Source: Sphingomonas sp. PP-CE-1A-559 (GTDB taxonomy: Bacteria; Pseudomonadota; Alphaproteobacteria; Sphingomonadales; Sphingomonadaceae). From it: DNA of 64,000 nucleotides. The notes beneath the pieces are model-generated. The model searched no databases and was not told where the DNA came from. It worked only from the letters and a program-made list of their open reading frames with translations. Positions 42,647-53,041 of this stretch are shown here, in pieces. Made by a program: the position numbers and the translations under genes. The DNA lies in contig NZ_SLYA01000007.1 of the NCBI RefSeq assembly GCF_004340965.1, positions 42,096 through 106,095 on the forward strand. The letters run 5' to 3'. Position 1 is the first letter of the stretch, and every line of letters begins with the position of its first letter.

Positions 42647-43843
42647 CTAGGTCCGCGCTGCAGAGAAGGCAGTGAGCCCGGCTTTGAGATCGGCGATCAG
42701 GTCGGCGGGGTCTTCGAGGCCGATCTGGAGCCGGACCATCGGGCCTGCGGCGTCGCGCTTGGTGATGCTGCGGTGGCGATGCGGGTCGGCAGGGATGGCG
42801 AGGCTTTCGAAACCGCCCCAGCTATAGCCGATGCCGAACAGTTGCAGGGTGTCGATCAGCGCGGCGCGGGACGCTTCGTCACCGCCGTTCAGGACGAACG
42901 AAAACAGGCCGCTGGAACCCTTGAAGTCGCGGACGAACAGGTCGTGGCCGGGGCAATCGGGGAGTGCGGGGTGGAGCACCTGTGCGACTTCGGGGCGCGA
43001 TTTGAGCCAGTTCGCGATGGTCAGCGCGCTCGACTGATGCTGTGCGAGGCGGACCGCCATCGTGCGCAGGCCGCGGCTGCCGAGCCAGCAATCATCGGGG
43101 CTGGCGACCTGGCCGAGCTGGAAGCTAGTCTCGCGCAGTTTCTTGAAATGGCCGGGCGCGGCGGTGACCGAGCCGAGCATGACGTCCGAATGGCCGACGA
43201 CGTACTTCGTGCCGGCGAGGATCGTCAGGTCGATGCCGCGCTCGATCGCGGGGAAGAACAGCGGAGTGGCCCAGGTGTTGTCGAGCAACGTCGTCACCCC
43301 CCTCGCCTTCGCCGCGGCAACGATCGCGGGGACGTCCTGCACCTCGAAGCTCAGCGATCCGGGGCTTTCCATGAAGATCGCCCGCGTGTTGTCGCCGATC
43401 AGGTCGGCGATGCCCGCGCCGATCATCGGGTCGTAATAGCGCGTGGTGATCCCGAACCGCTTGAGCAGCCCGCCCGCCATCCCGCGCGTCGGGTCATAGG
43501 CGCTGTCGACCAGCAACAGTTCGTCGCCGGGCGACAGCACCGACAGCAACGCCGCCGCGATCGCCGCGACGCCGGAGCAATAGAGAAACGTGCCTTCCGC
43601 GCCGGGCTCGAGCGAGGTCAGCGCGTCGGCGAGGCTCCACTGCGTCGGCGTGCCCTTGCGCCCGTAAAACAGCCGGTGATGCGTATCGCGCGTGGCGCTA
43701 TCGCGGAGGTGGCCGACCGAATCATAGAGTATCGTCGAGGCGCGCCAGACCGGCGGGCTGACGATACCTTGAGTCCATTCCGGGCGACGGCCCGCGAGGA
43801 CGACCTTGGTCGCGTCGCCGACCGGCTTGTTCGTGTCGCTCAT
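42647..43843 (-). CDS. metC: cystathionine beta-lyase (PLP-dependent Cys/Met metabolism enzyme)
   Basis: Converts cystathionine to homocysteine, pyruvate and ammonia. The start at 43843 overlaps the sseA stop (ATGA). The 398 residues fit the family: THHRLFYGRKGTPTQWSL, FLYCSGVAAIAAALLSVL, LLVDSAYDPTRG, TLLDNTWATPLFFPAIERGIDL in two pieces and the PLP lysine in LAGTKYVVGHSDVMLGSV. C-terminal FGIGYSWGGFESLAIP is typical of MetC rather than MetB. Together with SseA it forms a sulfur amino acid unit. Confidence 0.93.
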   Translation of the reverse strand: MSDTNKPVGDATKVVLAGRRPEWTQGIVSPPVWRASTILYDSVGHLRDSATRDTHHRLFYGRKGTPTQWSLADALTSLEPGAEGTFLYCSGVAAIAAALLSVLSPGDELLLVDSAYDPTRGMAGGLLKRFGITTRYYDPMIGAGIADLIGDNTRAIFMESPGSLSFEVQDVPAIVAAAKARGVTTLLDNTWATPLFFPAIERGIDLTILAGTKYVVGHSDVMLGSVTAAPGHFKKLRETSFQLGQVASPDDCWLGSRGLRTMAVRLAQHQSSALTIANWLKSRPEVAQVLHPALPDCPGHDLFVRDFKGSSGLFSFVLNGGDEASRAALIDTLQLFGIGYSWGGFESLAIPADPHRHRSITKRDAAGPMVRLQIGLEDPADLIADLKAGLTAFSAART

Positions 43844-44670
43844 GCTATGCCTGTCGCCTTTGGTGTCTCGGGATCGCCGCCCCATTCGGACCAACTGCCG
43901 TCGTACAGCGCCGCGTCGTTACCGAGCAGGTGCGCGCCGTACGCGAGCACCGACGCGGTGATGCCCGAGCCGCAGGTCATCACGATCGGCTTCGCCAGGT
44001 CGATGCCCGCCTTGTCGAACTCGGCCTTCAACGCGTCGCCGGTCTTCCACGTCCCGTCCGCGTTGAACACCGCGCCTTGCGGCAGGTTCTTCGAGCCCGG
44101 AATATGCCCCGGCGCGGTGCCCGGGCGCGGGTCTTCCTCCACGCCGGTGAAGCGCGTCGCCGAACGCGCGTCGAGCACCTGCTCCGCCCCGCTTGCGACG
44201 TTCGCCTTCATCTGGTCGAGATCGCGCACGCCCTTCAGGTCCGCCCAGGTCGTGAAGTGACGATGCCGCGGCGTCTCTTTCCCCGTCGCGATCTCGCGCC
44301 CCTCGGCCCGCCACTTGGCGAGCCCGCCATCGAGGATCGCGACGTTGTGCGCACCAAACAGCCGCAGCAACCACCACGCGCGCGCCGCCGTATGCCAGGG
44401 CGAGCTGTCGTACAGCACGATCCGGCTGCCATCGCCCAAGCCCAGCGTCTGCATCCGGCTCGCGAATTTCTCCGCCGACGGCAGCGTGTTGGGCAGGTCG
44501 CTGTCGGTATCGCGCAACTCGCTCAGGTTCATGAACACCGCGCCGGGGATATGCGCCGCATCATACTCCGCCGCCGCATCGCGACCCTCGGCATAGGTCG
44601 CATCGACGATCCTAAGATCGTTCGCGCCCAGTTCGTTCGCCAGCCATTCGGTGCTTACCAACGCGTCCAT
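43840..44670 (-). CDS. sseA: 3-mercaptopyruvate sulfurtransferase
   Basis: Two-domain rhodanese that transfers sulfur from 3-mercaptopyruvate to thiols or cyanide, in the cytoplasm. The 276 residues match SseA. The N-terminal inactive rhodanese domain has LRIVDATYAEG, AHIPGAVFMNLSELRD and RIVLYDSSPWHTAARAWWLL. The C-terminal domain has LDARSATRFTG, GHIPGSKNLPQGAVF and the active-site loop MTCGSGITASVLAYG. CGSG(I/V)T marks mercaptopyruvate enzymes rather than thiosulfate rhodaneses. It is the second gene of a four-gene minus-strand run, 24 nt after phrB. Confidence 0.94.
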   Translation of the reverse strand: MDALVSTEWLANELGANDLRIVDATYAEGRDAAAEYDAAHIPGAVFMNLSELRDTDSDLPNTLPSAEKFASRMQTLGLGDGSRIVLYDSSPWHTAARAWWLLRLFGAHNVAILDGGLAKWRAEGREIATGKETPRHRHFTTWADLKGVRDLDQMKANVASGAEQVLDARSATRFTGVEEDPRPGTAPGHIPGSKNLPQGAVFNADGTWKTGDALKAEFDKAGIDLAKPIVMTCGSGITASVLAYGAHLLGNDAALYDGSWSEWGGDPETPKATGIA

Positions 44671-44694
44671 ATGCCGCTCCTTGTGCTCGTGCGG

Positions 44695-46251
44695 TCAGTA
44701 GCCAGCCGGGCCGCTCGCGTCGAGGGAGGCGAGGAACCCCGCCGCCTGCGCACGCGTCGCCTCGCGGTCCGCCTCGGACTGTTTCGCCCAGTTGCGATAC
44801 GGCATCGCCAGCCGGTTATTGCGCCCGAGCTTGTCCTCGTGCCGCGCGAGGAAATCCCAATAGAGCGCGTTGAACGGGCACGCATCGGGCCCGATCCGCT
44901 GCTTCACGTTGTAGCGGCAGGTCCCGCAATAATCGGACATCCGGTCGATATACGCGCCCGACGAAACATACGGCTTCGACCCGAGCAGCCCGCCATCGCC
45001 GAACTGGCTCATCCCCAGCGTGTTGGGCAGCTCGACCCACTCGTACGCGTCGACATACACCTCCAGATACCAGAGGTGCACCTTGGCCGGGTCCGCGCCG
45101 ATCAGCAGCGCGAAATTGCCCGTCACCATCAGCCGCTGGATGTGATGCGCGTGCGCCGTCTCCAGCGTCTGGCCGATCGCCTCGCGCAGGCAGTGCATGT
45201 CAGTCTCGCCGGTCCAGTACCAGCCCGGCAGCTCGCGGTGATGGTCGAGGAAGTTGCGCTCGACATAGTCCGGCCCCTCGCGCCAGTAGATCCCGCGCAT
45301 ATATTCGCGCCAGCCGATGATCTGGCGGATATACCCCTCGACCGCGTTCAGCGGCGCCCGACCGGCGCGATATTCCGCCTCCGCGCGCCGGCACAGGTCG
45401 AGCGGATCCAGCAGCCCCGAATTGATGTACGGCGACAGGATCGAGTGCCACAGATGCCGCTCGCCGGTGAGCATCGCGTCCTCGTAATCCCCGAACTGCG
45501 CTAGCGCGTGCTTGAAGAAATTCGTCGCCTGTCGCTCCGCATCCTTCGCGGTCACGGCGTACTCGAACCCGTCGAGGCTCCCGGGATGATCCGCGAACCG
45601 CTCGGCCACCAGCGCCAGCACACCTTGCGTGATCGCGTCCGGCACGAACACCAGCGGGCGCGGCATCAGCAGGTCGTTCTTGGCGGGCTTGCGGTTCTCC
45701 TTGTCGAAGTTCCAGCGATCGCCCTCCGGCTTGCCGGCGGTCATCAACAGCCCGGTGCGCGTCCGCATTTGGCGGTAGAACCATTCCATCGTCAGCGACT
45801 TGCGTTCCGCCGCCCACGTTTCGAAATCGGCATGACTGGCAAGGAAGCGGTCGTCGCTGCGGATCTCGACGGGGATGCCGAACAGCGTCTCCCAGCTTTC
45901 GAGCATCGCCATCACGCGCCATTCGCCGCCCTCGGTCACGACGATCCGCTCCGGGTCATGCCGCTCGACCGCGCGCGCGATCTCGCCGGTGAAGCTACCG
46001 GCATTATCGGGGTCGTCGATCTGCGTGTATTCGACCGTCCACCCCGCTTCGCGCAGCGCCTCGGCATGATGCCGCATCGCCGACAGGATATACGCGATCT
46101 TGCGCTTGTGGTGACGGACATAAGTCGTCTCCTCTTCAACCTCCATCATCAGCACGATCGTGGTTTCAGGATCACAGTCCCGCAACGAGGCAAGGTCGAT
46201 CGTGAGCTGGTCGCCGAGGATCGGTACGAGTGTGGTTTTCTTGCGCGTCAT
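44695..46251 (-). CDS. phrB: iron-sulfur bacterial cryptochrome/(6-4) photolyase
   Basis: FAD-dependent light-driven DNA repair enzyme or photoreceptor of the FeS-BCP group. The 518 residues are close to Agrobacterium PhrB. The N-terminal antenna domain starts [16 protein letters not shown]; the FAD-binding helical domain includes [19 protein letters not shown] and [33 protein letters not shown] in pieces. Four cysteines suited to a [4Fe-4S] cluster are in [12 protein letters not shown] and [11 protein letters not shown]...[12 protein letters not shown]. Its start codon is only 20 nt from that of the divergent queF gene. Confidence 0.93.
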   Translation of the reverse strand: MTRKKTTLVPILGDQLTIDLASLRDCDPETTIVLMMEVEEETTYVRHHKRKIAYILSAMRHHAEALREAGWTVEYTQIDDPDNAGSFTGEIARAVERHDPERIVVTEGGEWRVMAMLESWETLFGIPVEIRSDDRFLASHADFETWAAERKSLTMEWFYRQMRTRTGLLMTAGKPEGDRWNFDKENRKPAKNDLLMPRPLVFVPDAITQGVLALVAERFADHPGSLDGFEYAVTAKDAERQATNFFKHALAQFGDYEDAMLTGERHLWHSILSPYINSGLLDPLDLCRRAEAEYRAGRAPLNAVEGYIRQIIGWREYMRGIYWREGPDYVERNFLDHHRELPGWYWTGETDMHCLREAIGQTLETAHAHHIQRLMVTGNFALLIGADPAKVHLWYLEVYVDAYEWVELPNTLGMSQFGDGGLLGSKPYVSSGAYIDRMSDYCGTCRYNVKQRIGPDACPFNALYWDFLARHEDKLGRNNRLAMPYRNWAKQSEADREATRAQAAGFLASLDASGPAGY

Positions 46252-46271
46252 CGCATCCTACATGGCGGCAC

Positions 46272-46730
46272 ATGACCGCTCCCCAGAACCCATTGCATCT
46301 CGGCCAGAACAGTGCCCTCCCCGCCTCTCCAGAAGAGGCCGTGCTCGATTATGTTCCGAACCCGCGACCGGGTCGCACGTATCTGGTGCGGTTCGCGGCA
46401 CCCGAGTTCACGTCGCTGTGCCCCGTCACCGGCCAGCCCGACTTCGCGCACCTCGTCATCGATTACGTTCCCGGCGAGACGATCGTCGAATCCAAGTCGC
46501 TGAAACTCTTTCTGAGCAGCTTCCGCAACCATGCCGGGTTCCACGAGGATTGCACCGTCGGCATCGGCGAGCGGCTGTTCGACGAGATGAAGCCGGTGTG
46601 GCTGCGCATCGGCGGCTATTGGTATCCGCGCGGCGGAATCCCGATCGACGTGTTCTGGCAATCGAGTGCACCGCCGCAAGATCTGTGGCTGCCGGACCAG
46701 GGGGTCGCCTCGTATCGCGGCCGCGGTTGA
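46272..46730 (+). CDS. queF: NADPH-dependent 7-cyano-7-deazaguanine reductase
   Basis: Reduces preQ0 to preQ1 in queuosine biosynthesis. ATG 46272 gives [17 protein letters not shown] and 152 residues, the short unimodular type. The thioimide-forming Cys is in [18 protein letters not shown], and the QueF motif with substrate Glu is [23 protein letters not shown] and the C-terminal [14 protein letters not shown] are also conserved. The longer frame from 46230 would overlap the divergent phrB start and is not supported. Confidence 0.95.
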   Translation: MTAPQNPLHLGQNSALPASPEEAVLDYVPNPRPGRTYLVRFAAPEFTSLCPVTGQPDFAHLVIDYVPGETIVESKSLKLFLSSFRNHAGFHEDCTVGIGERLFDEMKPVWLRIGGYWYPRGGIPIDVFWQSSAPPQDLWLPDQGVASYRGRG

Positions 46731-46888
46731 GGGCCCAGGACGACGACGCGAAATATGGGTTTGATTTCGATTGATATTATTCCCGTGCTGCACTGCAGTA
46801 TGTGATGAAACTTTATGCTACCTGAACCGTTCAAATGGATGCGCGACCGGGTTTTCCCAGAAGTGCGCGCTCAAACGAGGGACAGGGT

Positions 46889-49159
46889 ATGGTGAAACCG
46901 GCGGACGGTGGGAATATCGCGCGACTGGCGCTGATCGGTAATTTTCTGCCGAGGCAGTGCGGGATCGCCACCTTCACGACCGACGTTTTCACGGCCATGC
47001 GCGCGCGCTTTCCCGAGATCGCGGTCGACGTTTACGCGATGGACGATCACCCCGGCAAATACGACTATCCGCCCGAAGTCACCGGCACGATCCCCGAGCC
47101 CGAGCTGTCGGCCTATATCGACACCGCGCGCAAGATCGAGGCCAGCGGCGCACAGGCGATCTGGCTCCAGCATGAATATGGCATCTTCGGCGGCCCGGCA
47201 GGCGAGCACATCCTCGCACTGCTCGATCGCACGACGCTGCCGGTCATCGTCACGCTACACACAATCCTCGAAAAGCCCAACGCCGATGAGCGCCGCGTGC
47301 TCGAAGGACTGTTGCGTCGCGCTGCCCGCGTGGTCGTCATGGCCGAGCGTGGCCGCGATATCCTTCAACGCGTCTACGGCGCCAATTCGCGCCAGATCGT
47401 CATGATTCCGCACGGCGTGCCCGATCGCGACCTGCTCGATCCCGCCGCGCTGAAGGACAAGTTCGGCTGGGAAGGCCGGAAGGTCATGCTGACGTTCGGC
47501 CTGCTCGCCCCCAACAAGGGGATCGAGACGGTCATCAACGCACTGCCCACGGTAATCGCGAAGCATCCCGACCTGCTGTACGTCGTGCTCGGCGCGACCC
47601 ACCCGAACCTCGTCGCGTACGAAGGCGAGAAGTACCGCGACAAGCTGAAGGCGCTCGCTGCCGAGAAGGGCGTCGCCGACAACGTCTCGTTCGTCGATGC
47701 CTTCCTCGAGCATGGCGAACTGCTCGATTATCTACAGGCGGCGGACGTCTATGTGACGCCGTACACCAACCCCGCGCAGATCACGTCGGGCACGCTCAGC
47801 TACGCGATCGGCGTCGGCAAGCCCGTCATCTCGACGCCGTACGTGCATGCGACCGAGATTCTTGCGGATGGTCACGGCGTGCTCGTCCCATTCGGCGATG
47901 TCGACGCGTTCGCGCGCGAGATCGACGCGCTGATGTCGAACGACCGCGATCGCAACCGTCTCGCCGAGCGTGCCTATGCGCGTGGCCGCACGATGATCTG
48001 GCCGAAGCTCGCCGAGGCGATGATGACGGAGATCCGTGCGATCGTGGCGGCGCGCCCTTTTCGCCTCGCCAAGGTGCCAGCCCCGCTGAAGCAGCTGACG
48101 CCTGATTTCGCCGCGGTCGAGCGGATGAGCGATTCGACCGGCATGCTCCAACATTCGATCTATTCGATCCCCGATCGTCGTCACGGCTATTGCATCGACG
48201 ACAATTGCCGCGCGCTGATGCTGATGAGCGCGCTGCCCGATCTCGACGACGTCACCCGCGACAAGTGGATGACGATCTACGCGTCGTTCGTGCAGTATGC
48301 CTGGAACCCGGACACGCGCCGCTTCCGCAACTTCATGAACTTCGATCGCACCTGGTGCGAGGATTCGGGCTCGGAAGATTCGAACGGCCGCACGCTCTGG
48401 TCGCTCGGCGTTACCGCGCGCGATGCGCAGGCCGCCAAGCACCGCGACTGGGCGACCGCGATGTTCGATTCCACCGCGTCGATGGCGCTCGAACTCGGCT
48501 CCTTGCGTGCCCAGGCGTTCGCGATGCTCGGCGCGGCGGCGATGCTGGAGGCCAAGCCCGGTCACCAGCTGTCGCTGTCGATCCTCGAAGCCTTCCCCAA
48601 GGTCCATCTCGACCTGCTCGCCAAGGCCCGCCGTCCCGAGTGGCAGTGGTTCGAGATCGTCCTTGCCTACGACAATACGCGCCTTCCGCAGGCGCTGATC
48701 CGGGCAGGCCAGGCGCTCGGGCGTCAGGACCTGATCGACTGTGGCCTCGCCACGCTCGACTGGATCGTCGCCAAGCAGACCTCGCCTGAGGGTCGCTTCC
48801 GCGCGGTCGGGTCGGAGAGCTTCAACCGGCCCTATGCCGAGCCGTTGCAGTTCGACCAGCAGCCGCTCGAGGCGCAGGCCACGGTCGATGCGTGCGCCGC
48901 GGCCTATGACGCGACCGGCGACGTGCGCTGGCGTGACGAGGCGTTGCGCGCGTACGGCTGGTTCCTCGGCGTCAACGACCTCGACCTGCCGCTGGCCAGT
49001 GTCGCGGACGGCGGCTGCTATGACGGTTTGATGCCGACCGGGCTCAACCGAAACCAGGGTGCCGAGTCGATTTTGGCGCTCCAACTCGCAAGTTGTGCGA
49101 TTTCAGGGGTATCAAAGGCAGCGCAAAGCGTGGCAGGAGCGGCGCGCGTCGTCGCCTAG
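46889..49159 (+). CDS. GT4-type glycosyltransferase fused to an alpha/alpha-barrel-like C-terminal domain
   Basis: Two-part protein of 756 residues. ATG 46889 has GAGGGACAGGG upstream; an earlier ATG at 46835 has no ribosome site. Residues 1-400 form a GT-B glycosyltransferase: IGNFLPRQCGIATFTTDVF, WLQHEYGIFGGPAGEH, VIPHG-like IVMIPHGVPDRD, TFGLLAPNKGIETVI and the acceptor-end DVYVTPYTNPAQITSGTLSYAIGVGKPVISTPY. Residues 410-745 are helical with repeated Trp/Gly motifs (HGYCIDDNCRALMLM, NFDRTWCEDSGSEDS, LGVTARDAQ, NRNQGAESILALQLA), suggesting an alpha/alpha toroid as in glycoside hydrolases. The adjacent GH130 gene suggests a mannose-containing product. Product unknown. Confidence 0.85.
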   Translation: MVKPADGGNIARLALIGNFLPRQCGIATFTTDVFTAMRARFPEIAVDVYAMDDHPGKYDYPPEVTGTIPEPELSAYIDTARKIEASGAQAIWLQHEYGIFGGPAGEHILALLDRTTLPVIVTLHTILEKPNADERRVLEGLLRRAARVVVMAERGRDILQRVYGANSRQIVMIPHGVPDRDLLDPAALKDKFGWEGRKVMLTFGLLAPNKGIETVINALPTVIAKHPDLLYVVLGATHPNLVAYEGEKYRDKLKALAAEKGVADNVSFVDAFLEHGELLDYLQAADVYVTPYTNPAQITSGTLSYAIGVGKPVISTPYVHATEILADGHGVLVPFGDVDAFAREIDALMSNDRDRNRLAERAYARGRTMIWPKLAEAMMTEIRAIVAARPFRLAKVPAPLKQLTPDFAAVERMSDSTGMLQHSIYSIPDRRHGYCIDDNCRALMLMSALPDLDDVTRDKWMTIYASFVQYAWNPDTRRFRNFMNFDRTWCEDSGSEDSNGRTLWSLGVTARDAQAAKHRDWATAMFDSTASMALELGSLRAQAFAMLGAAAMLEAKPGHQLSLSILEAFPKVHLDLLAKARRPEWQWFEIVLAYDNTRLPQALIRAGQALGRQDLIDCGLATLDWIVAKQTSPEGRFRAVGSESFNRPYAEPLQFDQQPLEAQATVDACAAAYDATGDVRWRDEALRAYGWFLGVNDLDLPLASVADGGCYDGLMPTGLNRNQGAESILALQLASCAISGVSKAAQSVAGAARVVA

Positions 49160-49223
49160 CCACGCTAGAGACAGCCTGACAGGCGACGGTGCGCTGAGTG
49201 GAACGACGCGGGGCACTGCTACG

Positions 49224-50507
49224 ATGGATCTGTTCAACCACCAGCTGCGGCTGCACGCGGACCCTTCGCGTGTCGTCGTGCGGCCGTTCCATATCGCCTG
49301 GGGCGGTCATGGCGGCGCACCAAGCCGCACGGAGCGGCTCGTCGGCGAAGTGCTGGAGATGTCGCCCGCACAGGCGCGCGCGCAGCTCGAGGTCGTGCTG
49401 AAGGATTTCGAGGCACGCCACTGGCAGACGCGCCGCGTGTTCATGACGCGCTACGATCAGATCGAGGACATGCTCGGGCTGAACGGCGCGGAGATCGGCG
49501 ACGAGAAGCGCCAGCTGATCGGCGCGTATTTCTGCCACGAATACAGCTATGCCGCCGCCGCGCTGATGAACCCCAGCGCGGTGCCGCATTTCGACCAGTC
49601 GGGCATGCCGCCGGGCTCGATGCGTATCCTGATGTCGCTGCGCGCGGTCGGCGAGGGTCACATCTCGTCGGTGGCGTTCCGCGAGGGCATCATCACCTGC
49701 GAAAACCAGATGAAGCTTGCGCCGGAACCCCCGTTCGCGACCGCGACCGATGCGGTCGGCAGCGGCGAGGACGAGATGCCGATCGGCCCCGTCACCGTCT
49801 ATCGCCACCGCGACAGCACGCTAAGCGGCACGGTGATCTTCCCGATCACGCAGGCGCAGTCGAAGGGCCTCGAGGATCTCCGCATCGTCCGCTTCCAGCA
49901 TGACGACGGCGACTATGAGTGGATCGGCACCTACACCGCGTATAATGGCTCGGTGATCCAGTCCGAACTGATGCGCACCCGCGATTTCCGCGCGTTCGAC
50001 CTCGTGCCGATGACCGGCCCCGCTGCGCGCAACAAGGGCATGGCCTTGTTCCCGCGGAAGGTGAACGGCCAGTACATGATGATCGGCCGGCAGGACGGCG
50101 AGAATCTGTTCCTGCTCAAGTCGGACACGCTGACCGACTGGGACGACGGCGAGAAGATCCTGACGCCGGAATATCCGTGGGAGCTGGTGCAGATCGGCAA
50201 TTGCGGTCCGCCGATCGAACTCGACGAGGGCTGGCTGCTGCTGACGCACGGCGTCGGCGCGATGCGCAAATATTCGATCGGCGCGGTGCTGCTCGACAAG
50301 GACGATCCGTCGAAGGTGATCGGGCGCACGAGCCAGCCGATTTTGGCGGCGAAGGACCAGGACCGCGAGGGGTATGTGCCCAACGTCGTCTACAGCTGCG
50401 GCGCGTTGAAGCATGGCGATACGATCTTCATGCCGTACGGGATCGCGGATAGCTCGGTGGGCTTCGCGTTCGTGCCGATCAAGGACATGCTTGCTGCGAT
50501 GAAGTGA
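49224..50507 (+). CDS. GH130 family glycoside phosphorylase (mannoside phosphorylase-like)
   Basis: Five-bladed beta-propeller phosphorylase family acting on beta-mannosides; members reversibly split mannose-1-phosphate from beta-1,4- or beta-1,2-linked mannose saccharides. The 427-residue protein carries RPFHIAWGGHGGAPSRTERLV near the N-terminus, SSVAFREGIIT, ARNKGMALFPRKVNGQYMMIGRQDGENLFLL in pieces, EYPWELVQIGNCGPPIELDEGWLLLTHGVG and VVYSCGALKHGDTIFMPYGIADSSVGFA. These are the propeller blades of the family. No signal peptide is present, so it acts in the cytoplasm. It lies 64 nt after the glycosyltransferase and is probably in one operon. Confidence 0.87.
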   Translation: MDLFNHQLRLHADPSRVVVRPFHIAWGGHGGAPSRTERLVGEVLEMSPAQARAQLEVVLKDFEARHWQTRRVFMTRYDQIEDMLGLNGAEIGDEKRQLIGAYFCHEYSYAAAALMNPSAVPHFDQSGMPPGSMRILMSLRAVGEGHISSVAFREGIITCENQMKLAPEPPFATATDAVGSGEDEMPIGPVTVYRHRDSTLSGTVIFPITQAQSKGLEDLRIVRFQHDDGDYEWIGTYTAYNGSVIQSELMRTRDFRAFDLVPMTGPAARNKGMALFPRKVNGQYMMIGRQDGENLFLLKSDTLTDWDDGEKILTPEYPWELVQIGNCGPPIELDEGWLLLTHGVGAMRKYSIGAVLLDKDDPSKVIGRTSQPILAAKDQDREGYVPNVVYSCGALKHGDTIFMPYGIADSSVGFAFVPIKDMLAAMK

Positions 50508-50544
50508 GGGGGGCGTCGCTCAATCGAGCAGGCGCTCTCCTTCT

Positions 50545-50698
50545 TCCGTTCGTCCTGAGTAGCCATCGAGTAGCTGCTCTTGCAGCGTATCGAGAGGGCG
50601 TATCGAAGGACAGGTTGGCGCGCGGAACCCATGCTTCGATACGAGCCCTCGATACGCCGCAAGAGCGGCTACTCGGTCTCTACTCAGCACGAACGGGA
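50545..50698. repeat. large inverted repeat PE-D
   Basis: Two arms of about 65-70 nt, left beginning TTCCGTTCGTCCTGAGTAGC, right ending GCACGAACGGGAGC-like. The reverse complement of the right arm matches the left nearly base for base through CGAGTAGC, GCTCTTGC, GGCGTATCGAG and CGTATCGAAG. A very stable hairpin or cruciform is possible. It appears once in the window. Confidence 0.82.
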
Positions 50699-50704
50699 GC
50701 GGGC

Positions 50705-50762
50705 CTTGTTCTCCCGCGAAGGCGGGAGCCCAGTCTGGATCCCCGCCTTCGCGGGGAAACAA
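50705..50762. repeat. dispersed palindrome PE-B, copy at 50.7 kb
   Basis: CTTGTTCTCCCGCGAAGGCG and CGCCTTCGCGGGGAAACAA arms. It directly follows PE-D and precedes a PE-C copy, so three palindrome families are stacked in the 335-nt gap before the OPT gene. Confidence 0.87.
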
Positions 50763-50767
50763 ACTTT

Positions 50768-50833
50768 CTCCCCCTCTCCCCTCGGGGGAGAGGGAAGGGG
50801 CCCGCCCGGCGCTTGCCGGGTGGGAAGGGTGAG
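50768..50833. repeat. dispersed palindrome PE-C, copy at 50.8 kb
   Basis: CCCCCTCTCCCCTCGGGGGA hairpin followed by CGGCGCTTGCCGGGTGGGAA. It is a partial element compared with other PE-C copies. Confidence 0.65.
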
Positions 50834-50842
50834 GGCACGCGC

Positions 50843-52816
<1,974 letters not shown>

Positions 52817-52914
52817 CTGGTCAGCCTCAAAGCAATTCTGGCGACTTGTGGCATGATGTGGGGCGTGAGGAAACCGTATCGACCGTGACGAGCGAGTCTC
52901 TCAAACCCGATCGT

Positions 52915-53008
52915 TCTCCTGCGAAAGCAGGAGCCCAGGAGTCTCGCATGCCGGACGGCGTCGTTCTGCTTGATCCTGGATTCCTGCGTGCGCAGGAAAA
53001 CAGAGAAT
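52915..53008. repeat. PE-B-related inverted repeats between the OPT gene and amiC
   Basis: TTCTCCTGCGAAAGCAGGAG hairpin, then TTCCTGCGTGCGCAGGAAAA hairpin 40 nt on, with AGTCTCGCATGCCGG between. The layout is that of two half-elements rather than one PE-B. Confidence 0.6.
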
Positions 53009-53041
53009 AAAGGCGGGCTGACTCGACCCGCCAACCCAAAT

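Noticed and set aside
42600..43843. Cobalamin or SAM riboswitch controlling metC/bluB
   Set aside because: Gaps between sseA, metC and bluB are too short (overlap and 24 nt) to hold one, and nothing resembling a B12 box was seen before phrB.
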